Source: Pararhizobium antarcticum
GTDB lineage: Bacteria > Pseudomonadota > Alphaproteobacteria > Rhizobiales > Rhizobiaceae
Assembly (NCBI RefSeq): GCF_001885585.1
Contig: NZ_LSRP01000002.1
Location: forward strand, 62,001-126,000
DNA: 64,000 nt
Direction: 5' to 3'
Under the pieces are notes generated by a model, which was given only the letters and a program-made list of their open reading frames with translations, was not told the DNA's origin and searched no databases. Each line of letters opens with the position of its first letter. Position 1 is the stretch's first letter. The position numbers and the translations under genes were made by a program. Positions 42,201 through 49,445 of the stretch are shown one piece after another.

Positions 42201-43842
42201 GGTTTTCGCGAAAGGCTTCGACACCCATGCCGGCCCATTGCGATCCGTTGCCGGAAAACACGAAGGCAACCTTGGCGTCCTTGGTAATGGCTTCACCGGC
42301 TTCGCCGATGTCGGAGGCCGGCTTTTCGAGATGGCTGGCGATGGCGCGGATGATGTCTTCGGGTTGGTCGCTGCGGGCGGCAAACCGATGGCGCATCTGG
42401 GTCCGGTTTGCTCCGGACGCTGCAATGAGGGCGCGGGTTTCGTCCCGGGATGCCTTGCCGAAAGCCGCCTTGTAGGATTTCAGCAGTTCTTCCAGGCTGT
42501 TGACGGTGTGCGCACTGGCCATGAAGACATGGCCGGTCGCATTGCTCCGGGTTCTGTCGTCCTGCACCGGGTCCGGATCGCTGATTACGACGTGGGCGTT
42601 GGCACCGCCGAAGCCGAACGAGTTGATGCCGGCAAGACGGGCGCGCTTGCCACGCAGCAGTTCGATCGGATTGGCTGTCACGCGGACGTTGAGACCTTCG
42701 AAGTCGATGTTTTCGTTCGGAGTGTCGAAATGCAGCGAGGCCGGCAGATAGTTGTTCTCGAGCGCCATGACGGCCTTGAGCATGCCGAACAGGCCAGATG
42801 CAGGCTCCGTATGGCCGATGTTCGACTTGATCGAACCGATCGGAACCGGTGCGCGGCGATTGGTGCCGATGACCGTGCCGATCGACCAGACTTCCGCGGG
42901 ATCGCCGACCTTGGTCCCGGTGCCGTGGCCTTCGACGAAGGCAACCTGGTTGGCGTCGATATTGTTGCCCTGATAGATCGAGCGCAAAAGGTTTGCCTGC
43001 GCCTCGCGCGAGGGCAGCGAAATGCCGTTGGTGCGGCCGGCGGAATTGACGCCGGAAGCAACGATCTTGGCGTAGCTGCGGTCTTTTTCCTGCCTGGCGC
43101 GATCGGAGCGGCGCAGCACGAAGACAACGCCGCCTTCCGCGCGCACATAGCCGCCACCATCATTGTCATAGGCGCGGCAAAGCCCTTCCGGGGACAGCAT
43201 GCGCGCCTGCGCAAAACCGACGAAGGGCAGCGGATGCGCAAGAATATTGACGCCACCAACGATGGCTGTATCGATTTCGCCGGCGTTCATCGCCCGCATC
43301 GCCTGATCGAGAGCGACCAGGGAGGAGGAACAGGCCGTATCGACCGTCATGCTTGGTCCGCTCAGGCCGAAAATATGCGAAATCCGGTTGGAGACGATCG
43401 AGAGCGTGTTGCCCGTCATGAAATAAGGGCCGGCGGCGGCCGGGTCCTCGACGGTCAGGTTGGCATGATCGAGGCTGGACGCGCCGACATAGACGCCGAC
43501 ATTTTCCCCGTGCAGGGAAGGGATGGAAATATTGGCGTCTTCAAGCGCGCGCCAGGCCAACTGCAGCAGCACCCGCTGTTGCGGGTCCATATACATGGCC
43601 TCGCGCTGCGACATGCCGAAGGCGGCGGCATCGAAATCATAGATATCGTCGAGCACACCGGCTGCGAAGGAGTAGGTCTTGCCCTGATTCCCCATGACCG
43701 GATGCCAGAATCGCGCGAGATCCCAGCGATCGGACGGTATCGTCGTGACGGTGCATTTGCCCTGACGCAAGACCTTGAAAAGCGCCTGGGGCGATTTTGC
43801 TCCAGGAGCGATACAGGCGCGCCCAATGATTTCAACTGTCAT
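36274..43842 (-). CDS. rkpA: Type I polyketide/fatty acid synthase RkpA
   Basis: A 2522-residue multidomain synthase. Ketosynthase 1-430 (Cys171 in VDTACSSS, His306 in EGHGTGT, His344 in NIGHTEP). Acyltransferase about 520-850 (Ser617 in GHSVGE; YPFHHP at 718-723). Dehydratase about 900-1190 (His922 in HVVDGKAILP, Asp1088 in VDATFHG). A region near 1200-1550 looks like a decayed C-methyltransferase (VEAGTVSAGFTRRL without the glycine-rich loop). Structural half of KR 1570-1770, enoylreductase 1790-2110 (GAAGGVG near 1930), ketoreductase 2130-2320 (Ser2263, Tyr2276, Asn2280), and ACP 2400-2480 (Ser2445 in GLDSLMAVEL). No thioesterase. All reducing domains look active, so a saturated or hydroxylated long chain is expected, used iteratively. 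ATG 43842 is chosen over TTG 43848. First gene of the rkp-1 operon. Confidence 0.93.
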   Translation of the reverse strand: MTVEIIGRACIAPGAKSPQALFKVLRQGKCTVTTIPSDRWDLARFWHPVMGNQGKTYSFAAGVLDDIYDFDAAAFGMSQREAMYMDPQQRVLLQLAWRALEDANISIPSLHGENVGVYVGASSLDHANLTVEDPAAAGPYFMTGNTLSIVSNRISHIFGLSGPSMTVDTACSSSLVALDQAMRAMNAGEIDTAIVGGVNILAHPLPFVGFAQARMLSPEGLCRAYDNDGGGYVRAEGGVVFVLRRSDRARQEKDRSYAKIVASGVNSAGRTNGISLPSREAQANLLRSIYQGNNIDANQVAFVEGHGTGTKVGDPAEVWSIGTVIGTNRRAPVPIGSIKSNIGHTEPASGLFGMLKAVMALENNYLPASLHFDTPNENIDFEGLNVRVTANPIELLRGKRARLAGINSFGFGGANAHVVISDPDPVQDDRTRSNATGHVFMASAHTVNSLEELLKSYKAAFGKASRDETRALIAASGANRTQMRHRFAARSDQPEDIIRAIASHLEKPASDIGEAGEAITKDAKVAFVFSGNGSQWAGMGVEAFRENLHFRQSFTSVSALFNFHSDVVLTELLTDPDLDKKLSDTKIAQPLLFAVQAALSDSLVAMGIKPTAVFGHSVGEIAAAYAAGAVSLVDAVSIVAKRSLHQDLLAGQGTMAAAMLSEEQAVAFAKSRGLEQICVAAINAHNSVTISGPANEVQAFRDAARKAKIPVQILDINYPFHHPIIDQAKKSFLADIPDIAPRKSELVYLSTVTGEKLDGTYLDPDYWWKNVREPVRFQAATEAAIALGCTLFIEISPRPILSSYVKETIKQSAVAGTVVPTLLRDPGEKGQDPISRAMARAIAHGASFDEARLFGKRNAFVRVPNLPFETVELRPATTSDATDLFGRGNKAPYTLAGWRSDLNSGSWKNHIDGHLFPDLAEHVVDGKAILPGSGFIEIAISAAQQYYGTSDVDITNLEIVRPLELGETRMMELSTILSPETGDIEIRSRERLTEDDWAVHAVARSRKPITQSEPAPANPFAGMEKTATVTPDKAYETARQFGLDYGPRFQLLAKAISYGDRFIDVELKDPQDAGHPFVSYSLNPISVDATFHGLVALFDRFTGEVGGAPYIPVRFGSVRVRSSGQTIKRAIVEIERISPNSIKAKFRFFDKAGAMIAAFDDCRFRRTYLRQHKTLETLSFHYEAVLSDCDAAFSPARPATALPSPLLAVSDDVGIDNVTLLFNAAIYRACHEIALKLGKGTARVDTRSIPGDFAFRCFLASCLYILEDAGLCEQKNGIWKIASEFSLPPVGEILKELYGERAERAVEAVLINNAYVEALDRLDRLFAADITSVDPDGTAKIAPFISDATLDHQMVHSESSRQRMDLVIAAAETALQNARNNADLRIVEAGTVSAGFTRRLATLAARYQASLIVVEPRENAQRNLEIAFEDDAHVRILKKEEFASIPAFGLAVSASDTLFTLVDEDTAVRNAMRTSLVAHGALVAATNAPTVFSDFAFGLTENWFARSQSVEFPIGKLATVTQWQKCLTDLGLHDVVVDDRELSHGNIITVEARGATSDSAAPLSLEAGVEASRSILVLHEGNMFDLMRSVPPGIDQGALVPVHVTGDLDADKARLLQAFQDFGNKPLRAVYVSGATSGDRTGDSAVLQTRVLALSAFAEALRQHFAGTEPGVDKRPKLVIAAPGGAPVSGKHQGSSVNSGLWSFARVVQNEYDLLDIHLVDFNGLGDGGTGGQLAAAISMLGQDGANREWLFDGKTGLLRELRAVPGPVDLSLRKTTAFRAATIRQRVSSQVGSITWEECDVPKPGPGDIVVKVAAAGLNFRDVMWAMGLLPEEALEDGFAGATIGMELSGHVAAIGSGITDLSVGDTVMAIAPAAFSTHALVSRSGVARLPETVNPVAAATVPVAFLTAYYAMVELGRIKAGETILIHGAAGGVGLAALQVAKLAGAKVIATAGTREKRRFLKMLGADHVFDSRTLAFVQDVLRVTDGQGVDLVLNSLFAEAMEQSISLVKPFGRFLELGKRDYYGDSKIGLRPFRRNVSYFGIDADQLLVNAPELTKRIFTEIGALFEEGKLVPLPYRAFDFDEIGNAFRLMQNAGHIGKIIVMPPVAGKQQVAKRPSGRMEVDANGVHLVVGGIGGFGLAAANWLVDKGARNIALCSRRGVADDETLAAIKRWEKKGASATIHACDVTDEVAAGELLGALRQIGPIKAIIHAAMVLDDALINNLTRQRNQPVIDVKAKGAAVLDKLTRVDTLDHFILFSSATTLVGNPGQANYVAANGYLEGLARARRSEGLAGLAVGFGAIADKGYLAQNTDVNDLLAKRIGKTALKAQSALEQVENHIRSEPGTVDAAVVMISEFDWNAARNLPVVKQSLFDVILRTADQYSTGGEGTTMDLVAMIEGKSPQEAEDVLYELVASEIAAILRVSKDTISRNKILKEIGLDSLMAVELGMSFQQNTGFDMPLSGVADNTTVGDVARKLHEKVSKRDQGSDEQDEPGDSKLVSELTQRHVGTATEKAASQ

Positions 43843-44253
43843 ATTCAATCGAACGCTCTAAACTGCTGCTGAATTATATTGCTGATTGCACTTAGGACGC
43901 GAAAAAGCAACTCGACCTCATTATCTAACAGGGAGGCGGATCGCCGGTGCGAACCGTGAGCCTGAACATTAGTGAGCTTTTAACCCAACTTCTATACGTT
44001 TCAACCCTGTCGATCGAAGATACACATGCGGTCCGGTGTGCCAAAACAATTATGGAAACATGCCGTAACCGTTGTGGAGAGGTATTGCCGGAAAGGCGCA
44101 CCGTGAATTATTTGGCCGAAAACCCATCCGGATGACTTGTTGTGGGTCATCTATTATGCTTTTCAAGGATCCATCGGGATTCCCGGTTCTAGAATGCGAC
44201 AGCGCCTGTCCTTTGACGAATGTCGTCAGCGCGTTGATTTCGGAGTGCTTTAA
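43843..44253. promoter_or_regulatory. Divergent promoter region between rkpA and the export lipoprotein gene
   Basis: A 411-base AT-richer gap with no convincing gene; a 62-codon plus-strand frame (43947-44135) has no ribosome site and poor codon use. Both flanking genes read outward, so promoters for the two capsule transcripts should be here. I saw no clear operator. A GGAG at 44242-44245 sets the TTG start of the lipoprotein gene. Confidence 0.5.
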
Positions 44254-45426
44254 TTGGTCCGTTTGAATGCCATCCTGATCTGCGCCGTCTTGACGGGATG
44301 TCAGGCTGTTCCCGGAGAGGGGCCTGTTTCGTCGGACATCCTCGCGGATGCCGGGAAATCCGGCTATGAAATTGGCCGTGAAAACACGGTTCCCTATGAG
44401 ATTGTCGACGTGGACGGGCGTTCCGCCCGGCTTGTGTCTGACTATGTCGCAACGGCGCTCAACCGGCGCTTCGGCATTGGCGGCGGCGTCGGCCAGGTGG
44501 TCATCGGCGTGGGAGACCAGCTGAAAGTCACGATCTTCGAAGCCGGCAGCGATGGCCTGTTCTCGACCGCCGATTCCAAGCAGACGAATTTGGATCTTGT
44601 GGTTCAGCCGGACGGCACGGCGGCCATTCCCTATGTCGGTTCCGTGAAGTTTTCCGGCAAGACACTGGAGCAGGCTCGCCAGACAATCCTCAAGCAATTG
44701 CTCAACAAGGCAGTCGAGCCTGATGTGATCGTGACCAGCATGTCCACCGCATCGCGCAATGTCACCGTGTCGGGCGCTGTCGGACGTTCCGCACTGGTGC
44801 CGCTCAATCTGGTCGGCGAAACCATCAACGAGGTGATCGCCAAGGCCGGCGGTCCGACATCGCAGCCTTACGAAACCTATGTGACGCTCGTTCGCGGCAA
44901 GAAGACCGGGACGGTTCTGCTGAAGTCGATCATCGAGAACCCGTCGGAAAACGTGCATGTCCAGCCCGGCGACCAGATTTTCGTGACGCGCGATCCGCGC
45001 ACCTTCACGATCCTCGGCGCGGCCAAGCAGAACAAGCGCATCGAATTCGGTGCCAACGACGTCAACCTTCTCGAGGCCGTTGCAATGGCCGGTGGCGGCA
45101 GTGATGCGGCCGTTGACATGAAGGGCTATTTTGTCTTCCGTTACGAAGAGCCTGACGTGATCATGAGCCTGCTCGGCACGCAGCGTTTCGACGAAATGCT
45201 GAACAAGGGCATGACGCCGGACAGCATCGGCCGTTATCCGATCGTCTATCGCCTCGACATGTCGAAGCCTGACAGCCTGATCGTCGGCCAGACGTTCCCC
45301 GTAAAGAGCCGCGACGTGATCTACGCATCGCGTCACCCTGCCGTGGACATCGGCAAATTCCTGACGATCGTTGGCAGGCCGATCGGCATCGCCTCCGGTG
45401 TCATCAACGTTGCAGACGACCTTTAG
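44254..45426 (+). CDS. Polysaccharide export outer-membrane lipoprotein (Wza/KpsD-like)
   Basis: A 390-residue lipoprotein. It opens with MVRLNAILICAVLTGC: a short signal with lipobox LTGC, so Cys16 would be acylated. A polysaccharide-export domain follows (IGVGDQLKVTIFEAG near residue 87, VQPDGTAAIPYVGSVKFSGKT near residue 123) and then SLBB-like repeats (VSGAVGRSALVPL and DQIFVTRDPRTFTILGA). These proteins form the outer-membrane channel for capsule or exopolysaccharide. The start is TTG 44254, supported by GGAG 8 bases upstream. It is divergent from rkpA and could be the RkpU-type exporter of the K-antigen; I leave the symbol open. A 23-base tandem repeat begins at its stop codon. Confidence 0.88.
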   Translation: MVRLNAILICAVLTGCQAVPGEGPVSSDILADAGKSGYEIGRENTVPYEIVDVDGRSARLVSDYVATALNRRFGIGGGVGQVVIGVGDQLKVTIFEAGSDGLFSTADSKQTNLDLVVQPDGTAAIPYVGSVKFSGKTLEQARQTILKQLLNKAVEPDVIVTSMSTASRNVTVSGAVGRSALVPLNLVGETINEVIAKAGGPTSQPYETYVTLVRGKKTGTVLLKSIIENPSENVHVQPGDQIFVTRDPRTFTILGAAKQNKRIEFGANDVNLLEAVAMAGGGSDAAVDMKGYFVFRYEEPDVIMSLLGTQRFDEMLNKGMTPDSIGRYPIVYRLDMSKPDSLIVGQTFPVKSRDVIYASRHPAVDIGKFLTIVGRPIGIASGVINVADDL

Positions 45427-45470
45427 CAGCGGACAGGTTCGGCAAATAGCAGCGGACAGGTTCGGCAAAT
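45425..45470. repeat. 23-bp perfect tandem repeat at the export-gene stop codon
   Basis: Two identical 23-base units (45425-45447 and 45448-45470), each containing GCGGACAGGTTCGGCAAAT, lie head to tail. The first unit overlaps the TAG stop of the lipoprotein gene. Probably a slipped-strand duplication; a protein-binding site pair is possible. Confidence 0.8.
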
Positions 45471-45488
45471 CTGCCGCGACGGAATATG

Positions 45489-45527
45489 AAAGCCCGGCAA
45501 TCCATGCGGATGCCGGGCTTTTCCGTT
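45489..45527. terminator. Bidirectional terminator between export lipoprotein and GntR genes
   Basis: Arms of 11 bases (AAAGCCCGGCA at 45489-45499 and TGCCGGGCTTT at 45511-45521) with an 11-base loop. The plus strand continues TTCCGTTTT and the minus strand TTCATATTCC. It serves the plus-strand lipoprotein gene and lies next to the stop of the convergent gntR-type gene. Confidence 0.8.
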
Positions 45528-45528
45528 T

Positions 45529-46287
45529 TCAGAATGACAGGTCCAGAACCCTGTCCTCGAACAGCCGGTTGCGCGACCCCTCCAGATGCAGGCGCATCGC
45601 CGTCTGTGCATCCTCGGCGCGCCCCTCGGCGATTGCCTGATAGATGGCGTCGTGCTCTTGAAAAACCTTTTCCAGTCCGAGACGTGGCCCCATCAAGGAC
45701 AGCCCGTGCAGGTGCATGCCGACGGCGATATGCGGCTTCAGCGCATCGATGGAGGCTGTATAATAATGATTGTTGGCGGCTTCGGTCACGCATTTGTGGA
45801 AAACGAAGTCGGCGTCGGTCCGGTGCAACTGGTGGCTCGTGGCTTCGCGCAAATCCGCAAGCGCCGCCGCGATCTTCTGGATGGCGGCCTCGTCGCGGCG
45901 CTGGGCGGCAAAATAGGCCGCTTGCGGCTCGATCGTCAGGCGGAATTCGTAACAGCGCTGGATATCGGCAATGGTCTTGACCGGCGAATAGGCAAGATGA
46001 GCCGCAGGCGTCGCCCGGGCGCTGACGAATGTCCCGGCCCCCTGCCGCGAATAGACGAGCCCCTCCTCGCGCAATTGCCCGAGCGCGTCGCGTATGATCG
46101 GTCGCGAAACCCCCATGATCGACGCCAGTTCATGCTCGCCGGGCAGGCGCGAGTCCGCCGGATAATTGCCGGAGCGGATGCGTTCACGCAACTGCTCGAC
46201 AACGCGATCGACCAGCCGCACCGATTTACCCCGCTCCGCCTTGGGGGCTGGGCCGGGTTCGCCGGTCGAGGGTGCGTCATGCGTCAT
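45529..46287 (-). CDS. GntR family regulator, FadR subfamily
   Basis: A 252-residue regulator. The winged helix is at about residues 20-90 (RLVDRVVEQLRERIRSG, then LPGEHELASIMGVSRPIIRD and EEGLVYSRQGAGTFV) and the all-helical FadR/FCD ligand domain follows, with the metal-site histidines in DFVFHKCVTEAANN and LQEHD/ALHLEGSR-like positions. ATG 46287 lies inside the end of the kinase gene (11-base overlap). It is the last gene of the minus-strand operon and probably represses both divergent operons; a palindrome at 53368-53380 fits a GntR site. The effector is likely a sugar acid from the pathway, by inference. Confidence 0.88.
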   Translation of the reverse strand: MTHDAPSTGEPGPAPKAERGKSVRLVDRVVEQLRERIRSGNYPADSRLPGEHELASIMGVSRPIIRDALGQLREEGLVYSRQGAGTFVSARATPAAHLAYSPVKTIADIQRCYEFRLTIEPQAAYFAAQRRDEAAIQKIAAALADLREATSHQLHRTDADFVFHKCVTEAANNHYYTASIDALKPHIAVGMHLHGLSLMGPRLGLEKVFQEHDAIYQAIAEGRAEDAQTAMRLHLEGSRNRLFEDRVLDLSF

Positions 46288-47431
46288 GCTTTTCACCACA
46301 AGTGTTGTCACGGGCCGGTTTCCCGGCGCCGATCTGCTTTAGCAGATTCTCCGGAATGAGTTTTAGCAAAGAATCGGCATTACCGAAGCTCCCCGATTTG
46401 ACCGCACAGACCAGGGATCGCCCGTCCTGCAGCCCGATCTGGAACCAGGGCATGCCGGCCTCGATTTCGCCGCAGGGCATCAGGACCTTGGCGCCGAGTG
46501 CCTGCAGAATGGCAAGTGCCGTATCGCCACCACCCATCATCAGCATGTCGGGACGCGTTGCGCCTACCATCTGCGAGATCCCCTCCGCAAACAGCGAAAC
46601 AACGCGGTCGGGCCTGTCGCTCATTTCGCCGGTGCAGCGGATGACCGCCGGCAGTGTCGGCGAATGCATCTGCAAAACGGAACCGGCCGGCGCATCGAGC
46701 ACCTTGTCCAGGTAGCATCCCTGCTGCAGGCGATCGATCTGCGCTGCAGTGATCGGATCCCGGGAACCAAATGCAAACAGGGTTTCTGCCATTGGCGCGA
46801 AGCAAACGTTGGCAGGCGCTGTCCTTTGCCCAGCGCGGCTCCCGGAAAGGGGCAGGGAACGGGCCAGGGACCGCGCCAGTGCGCTGCCGAGGCCGCGCGC
46901 GCCAACCAGCACCGTCTGCGGCGAATGAATACCCGATACCGTACGATCCAGATCGGCATCATCCGTCGCGTCGATGATGTCGAGGGCCATGTCCGTCTGG
47001 CCGAACAGGGCCCGGATAGGAAGGGGGGCCTCGACCCCGCGGCCGCTCACGGCTCCGCCGATCGTAAAACGTTGCTGGTCGGGAATGGCGGGCGCGACAA
47101 CGATGGTGTGGCGCCCGCTGATCCTGGCCAAGGCCAGACTCTCGGCGGCGACATTGCCTTTCAGTCGCGAGTCGATCTTCTTGAACAGAATGTCGGGCAG
47201 GGCAGGGCCAAGTCCTGCAAGGACGAGCGCGATCTGGTCCACGGCCGCCTTGGAGGAGAGACCGCGCGAGGCGGTGTTGACCGCCAGAATATCCGGCTCC
47301 AGCGCCAGCGCCGGCGCAAGCACGCCCGGTTCGATTGCAACGGCGACCGTCAATCCGGCTTCGACAAAGGGCGTGCTGGTGTCCAGCGCACCGGTGAGAT
47401 CGTCGGCAATGATGACGGCAAGCAACGTCAT
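46277..47431 (-). CDS. Four-carbon acid sugar kinase family protein (DUF1537)
   Basis: A 384-residue kinase. The N-terminal substrate domain shows IIADDLTGALDTS near residues 7-19 and KKIDSRLKGN near residue 85; the C-terminal ATP domain shows MMGGGDTALAILQALG near residue 315. Family members phosphorylate sugar acids such as D-threonate or D-erythronate at C4, and commonly work with a PdxA2 oxidase, a partner that is encoded in the divergent operon here (57186-58175). ATG 47431 overlaps the ABC ATPase stop by four bases. The exact sugar acid is not known. Confidence 0.88.
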   Translation of the reverse strand: MTLLAVIIADDLTGALDTSTPFVEAGLTVAVAIEPGVLAPALALEPDILAVNTASRGLSSKAAVDQIALVLAGLGPALPDILFKKIDSRLKGNVAAESLALARISGRHTIVVAPAIPDQQRFTIGGAVSGRGVEAPLPIRALFGQTDMALDIIDATDDADLDRTVSGIHSPQTVLVGARGLGSALARSLARSLPLSGSRAGQRTAPANVCFAPMAETLFAFGSRDPITAAQIDRLQQGCYLDKVLDAPAGSVLQMHSPTLPAVIRCTGEMSDRPDRVVSLFAEGISQMVGATRPDMLMMGGGDTALAILQALGAKVLMPCGEIEAGMPWFQIGLQDGRSLVCAVKSGSFGNADSLLKLIPENLLKQIGAGKPARDNTCGEKHDA

Positions 47432-48441
47432 CCAGGCAGGCCTCCCGTGCCGGAAATACCCTCGGTCACGGCGTGGCAGGCGACATGGTGTCCGGGCAGG
47501 GCCTCGCGCCATTCCGGCACGACCTTGCTGCAGACATCCATGGCGACAGGGCAGCGTGTGTGAAACCGGCAACCGGAAGGTGGCGACAGCGGGCTTGGGA
47601 CATCGCCCTGCAGCACCTGCCGTTTGCGGCTGCGTTCATGTGCCGGATCGGCCTCCGGAACCGCTGACAGCAGCGCCTTAGTATAGGGATGCAGCGGATT
47701 GTCGAACAGCTCTTCACGGCTCGTCAGTTCTGCAAGGCGGCCGAGATACATGACGCCGACCCGGTCGCTGATATGCCGGACAACAGCAAGATCATGGGCG
47801 ATGAACAGATAGGTCAGGCCGTATTTCTGCTGCAGGTCGAGCAGAAGGTTGATGATCTGCGCCTGCACGGAGACATCGAGCGCCGAGATCGCCTCGTCGC
47901 AGACGATGAATTTTGGCTGGCAGGCCAGCGCCCGGGCAATGGCGACGCGCTGCCGCTGGCCGCCCGACAGCTCATGCGGGTAGCGCGAGGCAAAACGCGG
48001 CGGCAGGCCGACATCGGCAAGCAGCGTGGCGATCCCGTCCTTCAGTTCGGCCTTGGTTGCCAGCTTGTGAAACAGGATCGGTTCGCCAACCGCTTCCCCG
48101 ATCGTCATGCGCGGGTTGAGGGTCGAGTAGGGATCCTGAAAGACGATCTGCAACTGGCGGCGATAGGGGCGCATCGCCTTTTCGTCGAGTTCGACGATGT
48201 TCTTGCCCTGGTAGATGACCTTGCCGTGTGTCGCCTTGTGCAGGTTGAGCAGGGTAAAGCCGGTGGTCGACTTGCCGCAACCGGATTCGCCGACAAGGCT
48301 CAGCGTCTCGCCGTCCAGAATGTCAAAAGTGATATCGTCCAGCGCATGCACGGTGGCCGCGCGTTCCCCGAAGGCGCCGAGGCGAACATGGAAATGCTTG
48401 ACGAGGTTTTCGATGCGCATAAGCGGTTGGGCACCCATCAT
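47428..48441 (-). CDS. Dipeptide/oligosaccharide ABC transporter ATPase (DppF/OppF type)
   Basis: A 337-residue ATPase with Walker [11 protein letters not shown]-loop VFQDPYSTLNPRMT, signature LSGGQRQRVAIARAL, Walker B FIVCDEAISALDVSVQ and the C-terminal oligopeptide/dipeptide domain with cysteines (GCRFHTRCPVAMDVC) that may bind an Fe-S cluster. It overlaps both neighbours by four bases, so the operon is tightly coupled. Two such ATPases pair in Dpp/Opp-type importers, which in rhizobia often carry oligosaccharides rather than peptides. Confidence 0.93.
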   Translation of the reverse strand: MMGAQPLMRIENLVKHFHVRLGAFGERAATVHALDDITFDILDGETLSLVGESGCGKSTTGFTLLNLHKATHGKVIYQGKNIVELDEKAMRPYRRQLQIVFQDPYSTLNPRMTIGEAVGEPILFHKLATKAELKDGIATLLADVGLPPRFASRYPHELSGGQRQRVAIARALACQPKFIVCDEAISALDVSVQAQIINLLLDLQQKYGLTYLFIAHDLAVVRHISDRVGVMYLGRLAELTSREELFDNPLHPYTKALLSAVPEADPAHERSRKRQVLQGDVPSPLSPPSGCRFHTRCPVAMDVCSKVVPEWREALPGHHVACHAVTEGISGTGGLPG

Positions 48442-49445
48442 GCAGCCTCCAGCTTGCGTTGCGCGACAAAGCAGGCGACGCGATGCGCCCCGGCAGAAAC
48501 AAGGCTTTCCAGCACCGGCACCTTGTCGTGGCAGATGGCCTCTGCCAGAGGGCAACGCGGCGCAAAAGGGCAACCTTTCGGCCGGCGACCGGGTTCCGGC
48601 GGTGTGCCGCCGATCGAGCTCAAACGGCTCGCCCTCTCGTCCGAAAGTTTCGGGATCGAGGCGAGAAGACCTTGTGTATAGGGATGGGCGGGGCGGGCAA
48701 ACAGGTCGTCCACCGGTGCATCCTCGACGACGGTCCCGGCATAGAGCACCGCAACGCGATCCACCAGGCCGGCGATCAGGGCAAGATCATGGGTGATCCA
48801 GACAATCGACATGCCGAGCCTGTCGCGCAGCTCCTTCACCAGGTCGACGATCTGGGCCTGAATGGTGACATCGAGCGCGGTCGTTGGTTCGTCGGCGATC
48901 AAGAGCTGTGGGTTGCAGGCAAGTCCGATGGCGATCATCACCCGCTGGCGCATGCCACCGGACAACTCATGCGGATAGGCATCGAGGCGGTCCTCGGCGC
49001 CGGGAATGCCGACAAGCTTCAGCAACTCGCCGGCACGCTTGCGCGCCTGTGCCTTGTTCATGCCGCGATGATAGATCAGCGGCTCGGCCAGTTGCTGGCC
49101 GATGCGCATCACCGGGTTGAGCGACGTCATCGGATCCTGGAAGACGAAGCCGACCTCGCCGCCGCGCACCTTTCGCAGTTCCGAATTGGACATGGTCTGC
49201 AGGTCGCGCCCGGCAAAATGGGCTGTGCCCTTGGTGACGCGGATCTTGTTCGGCAACAGCCGCATCAGGCTAAGCATGGTCAGGCTCTTGCCGCAGCCGG
49301 ATTCGCCGACGACGCCGAGTGTCTCGCCCTTGTTCACATGGAGGTCGATGCCGTCCACGATGGTCGCCGGCCCGTTGCGCGTCTCGATCTCGATCGTCAG
49401 GCCTTTGACGTCGAGCAGCCGTTCGCTGGTGTTCGTCTTCGTCAT
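48438..49445 (-). CDS. Dipeptide/oligosaccharide ABC transporter ATPase (DppD/OppD type)
   Basis: A 335-residue partner ATPase: Walker [26 protein letters not shown], signature [15 protein letters not shown], Walker [17 protein letters not shown], and the C-terminal cysteine domain [18 protein letters not shown] 49445 overlaps the permease stop by four bases; the open frame further upstream is a shadow of the permease gene. Confidence 0.93.
   Translation of the reverse strand: MTKTNTSERLLDVKGLTIEIETRNGPATIVDGIDLHVNKGETLGVVGESGCGKSLTMLSLMRLLPNKIRVTKGTAHFAGRDLQTMSNSELRKVRGGEVGFVFQDPMTSLNPVMRIGQQLAEPLIYHRGMNKAQARKRAGELLKLVGIPGAEDRLDAYPHELSGGMRQRVMIAIGLACNPQLLIADEPTTALDVTIQAQIVDLVKELRDRLGMSIVWITHDLALIAGLVDRVAVLYAGTVVEDAPVDDLFARPAHPYTQGLLASIPKLSDERASRLSSIGGTPPEPGRRPKGCPFAPRCPLAEAICHDKVPVLESLVSAGAHRVACFVAQRKLEAA

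Noticed and set aside
41677-43872. Second long plus-strand frame (731 codons) opposite the KS-AT part of rkpA
   Set aside because: Same reason; codon use and composition are shadow-like and the opposing domains are intact.
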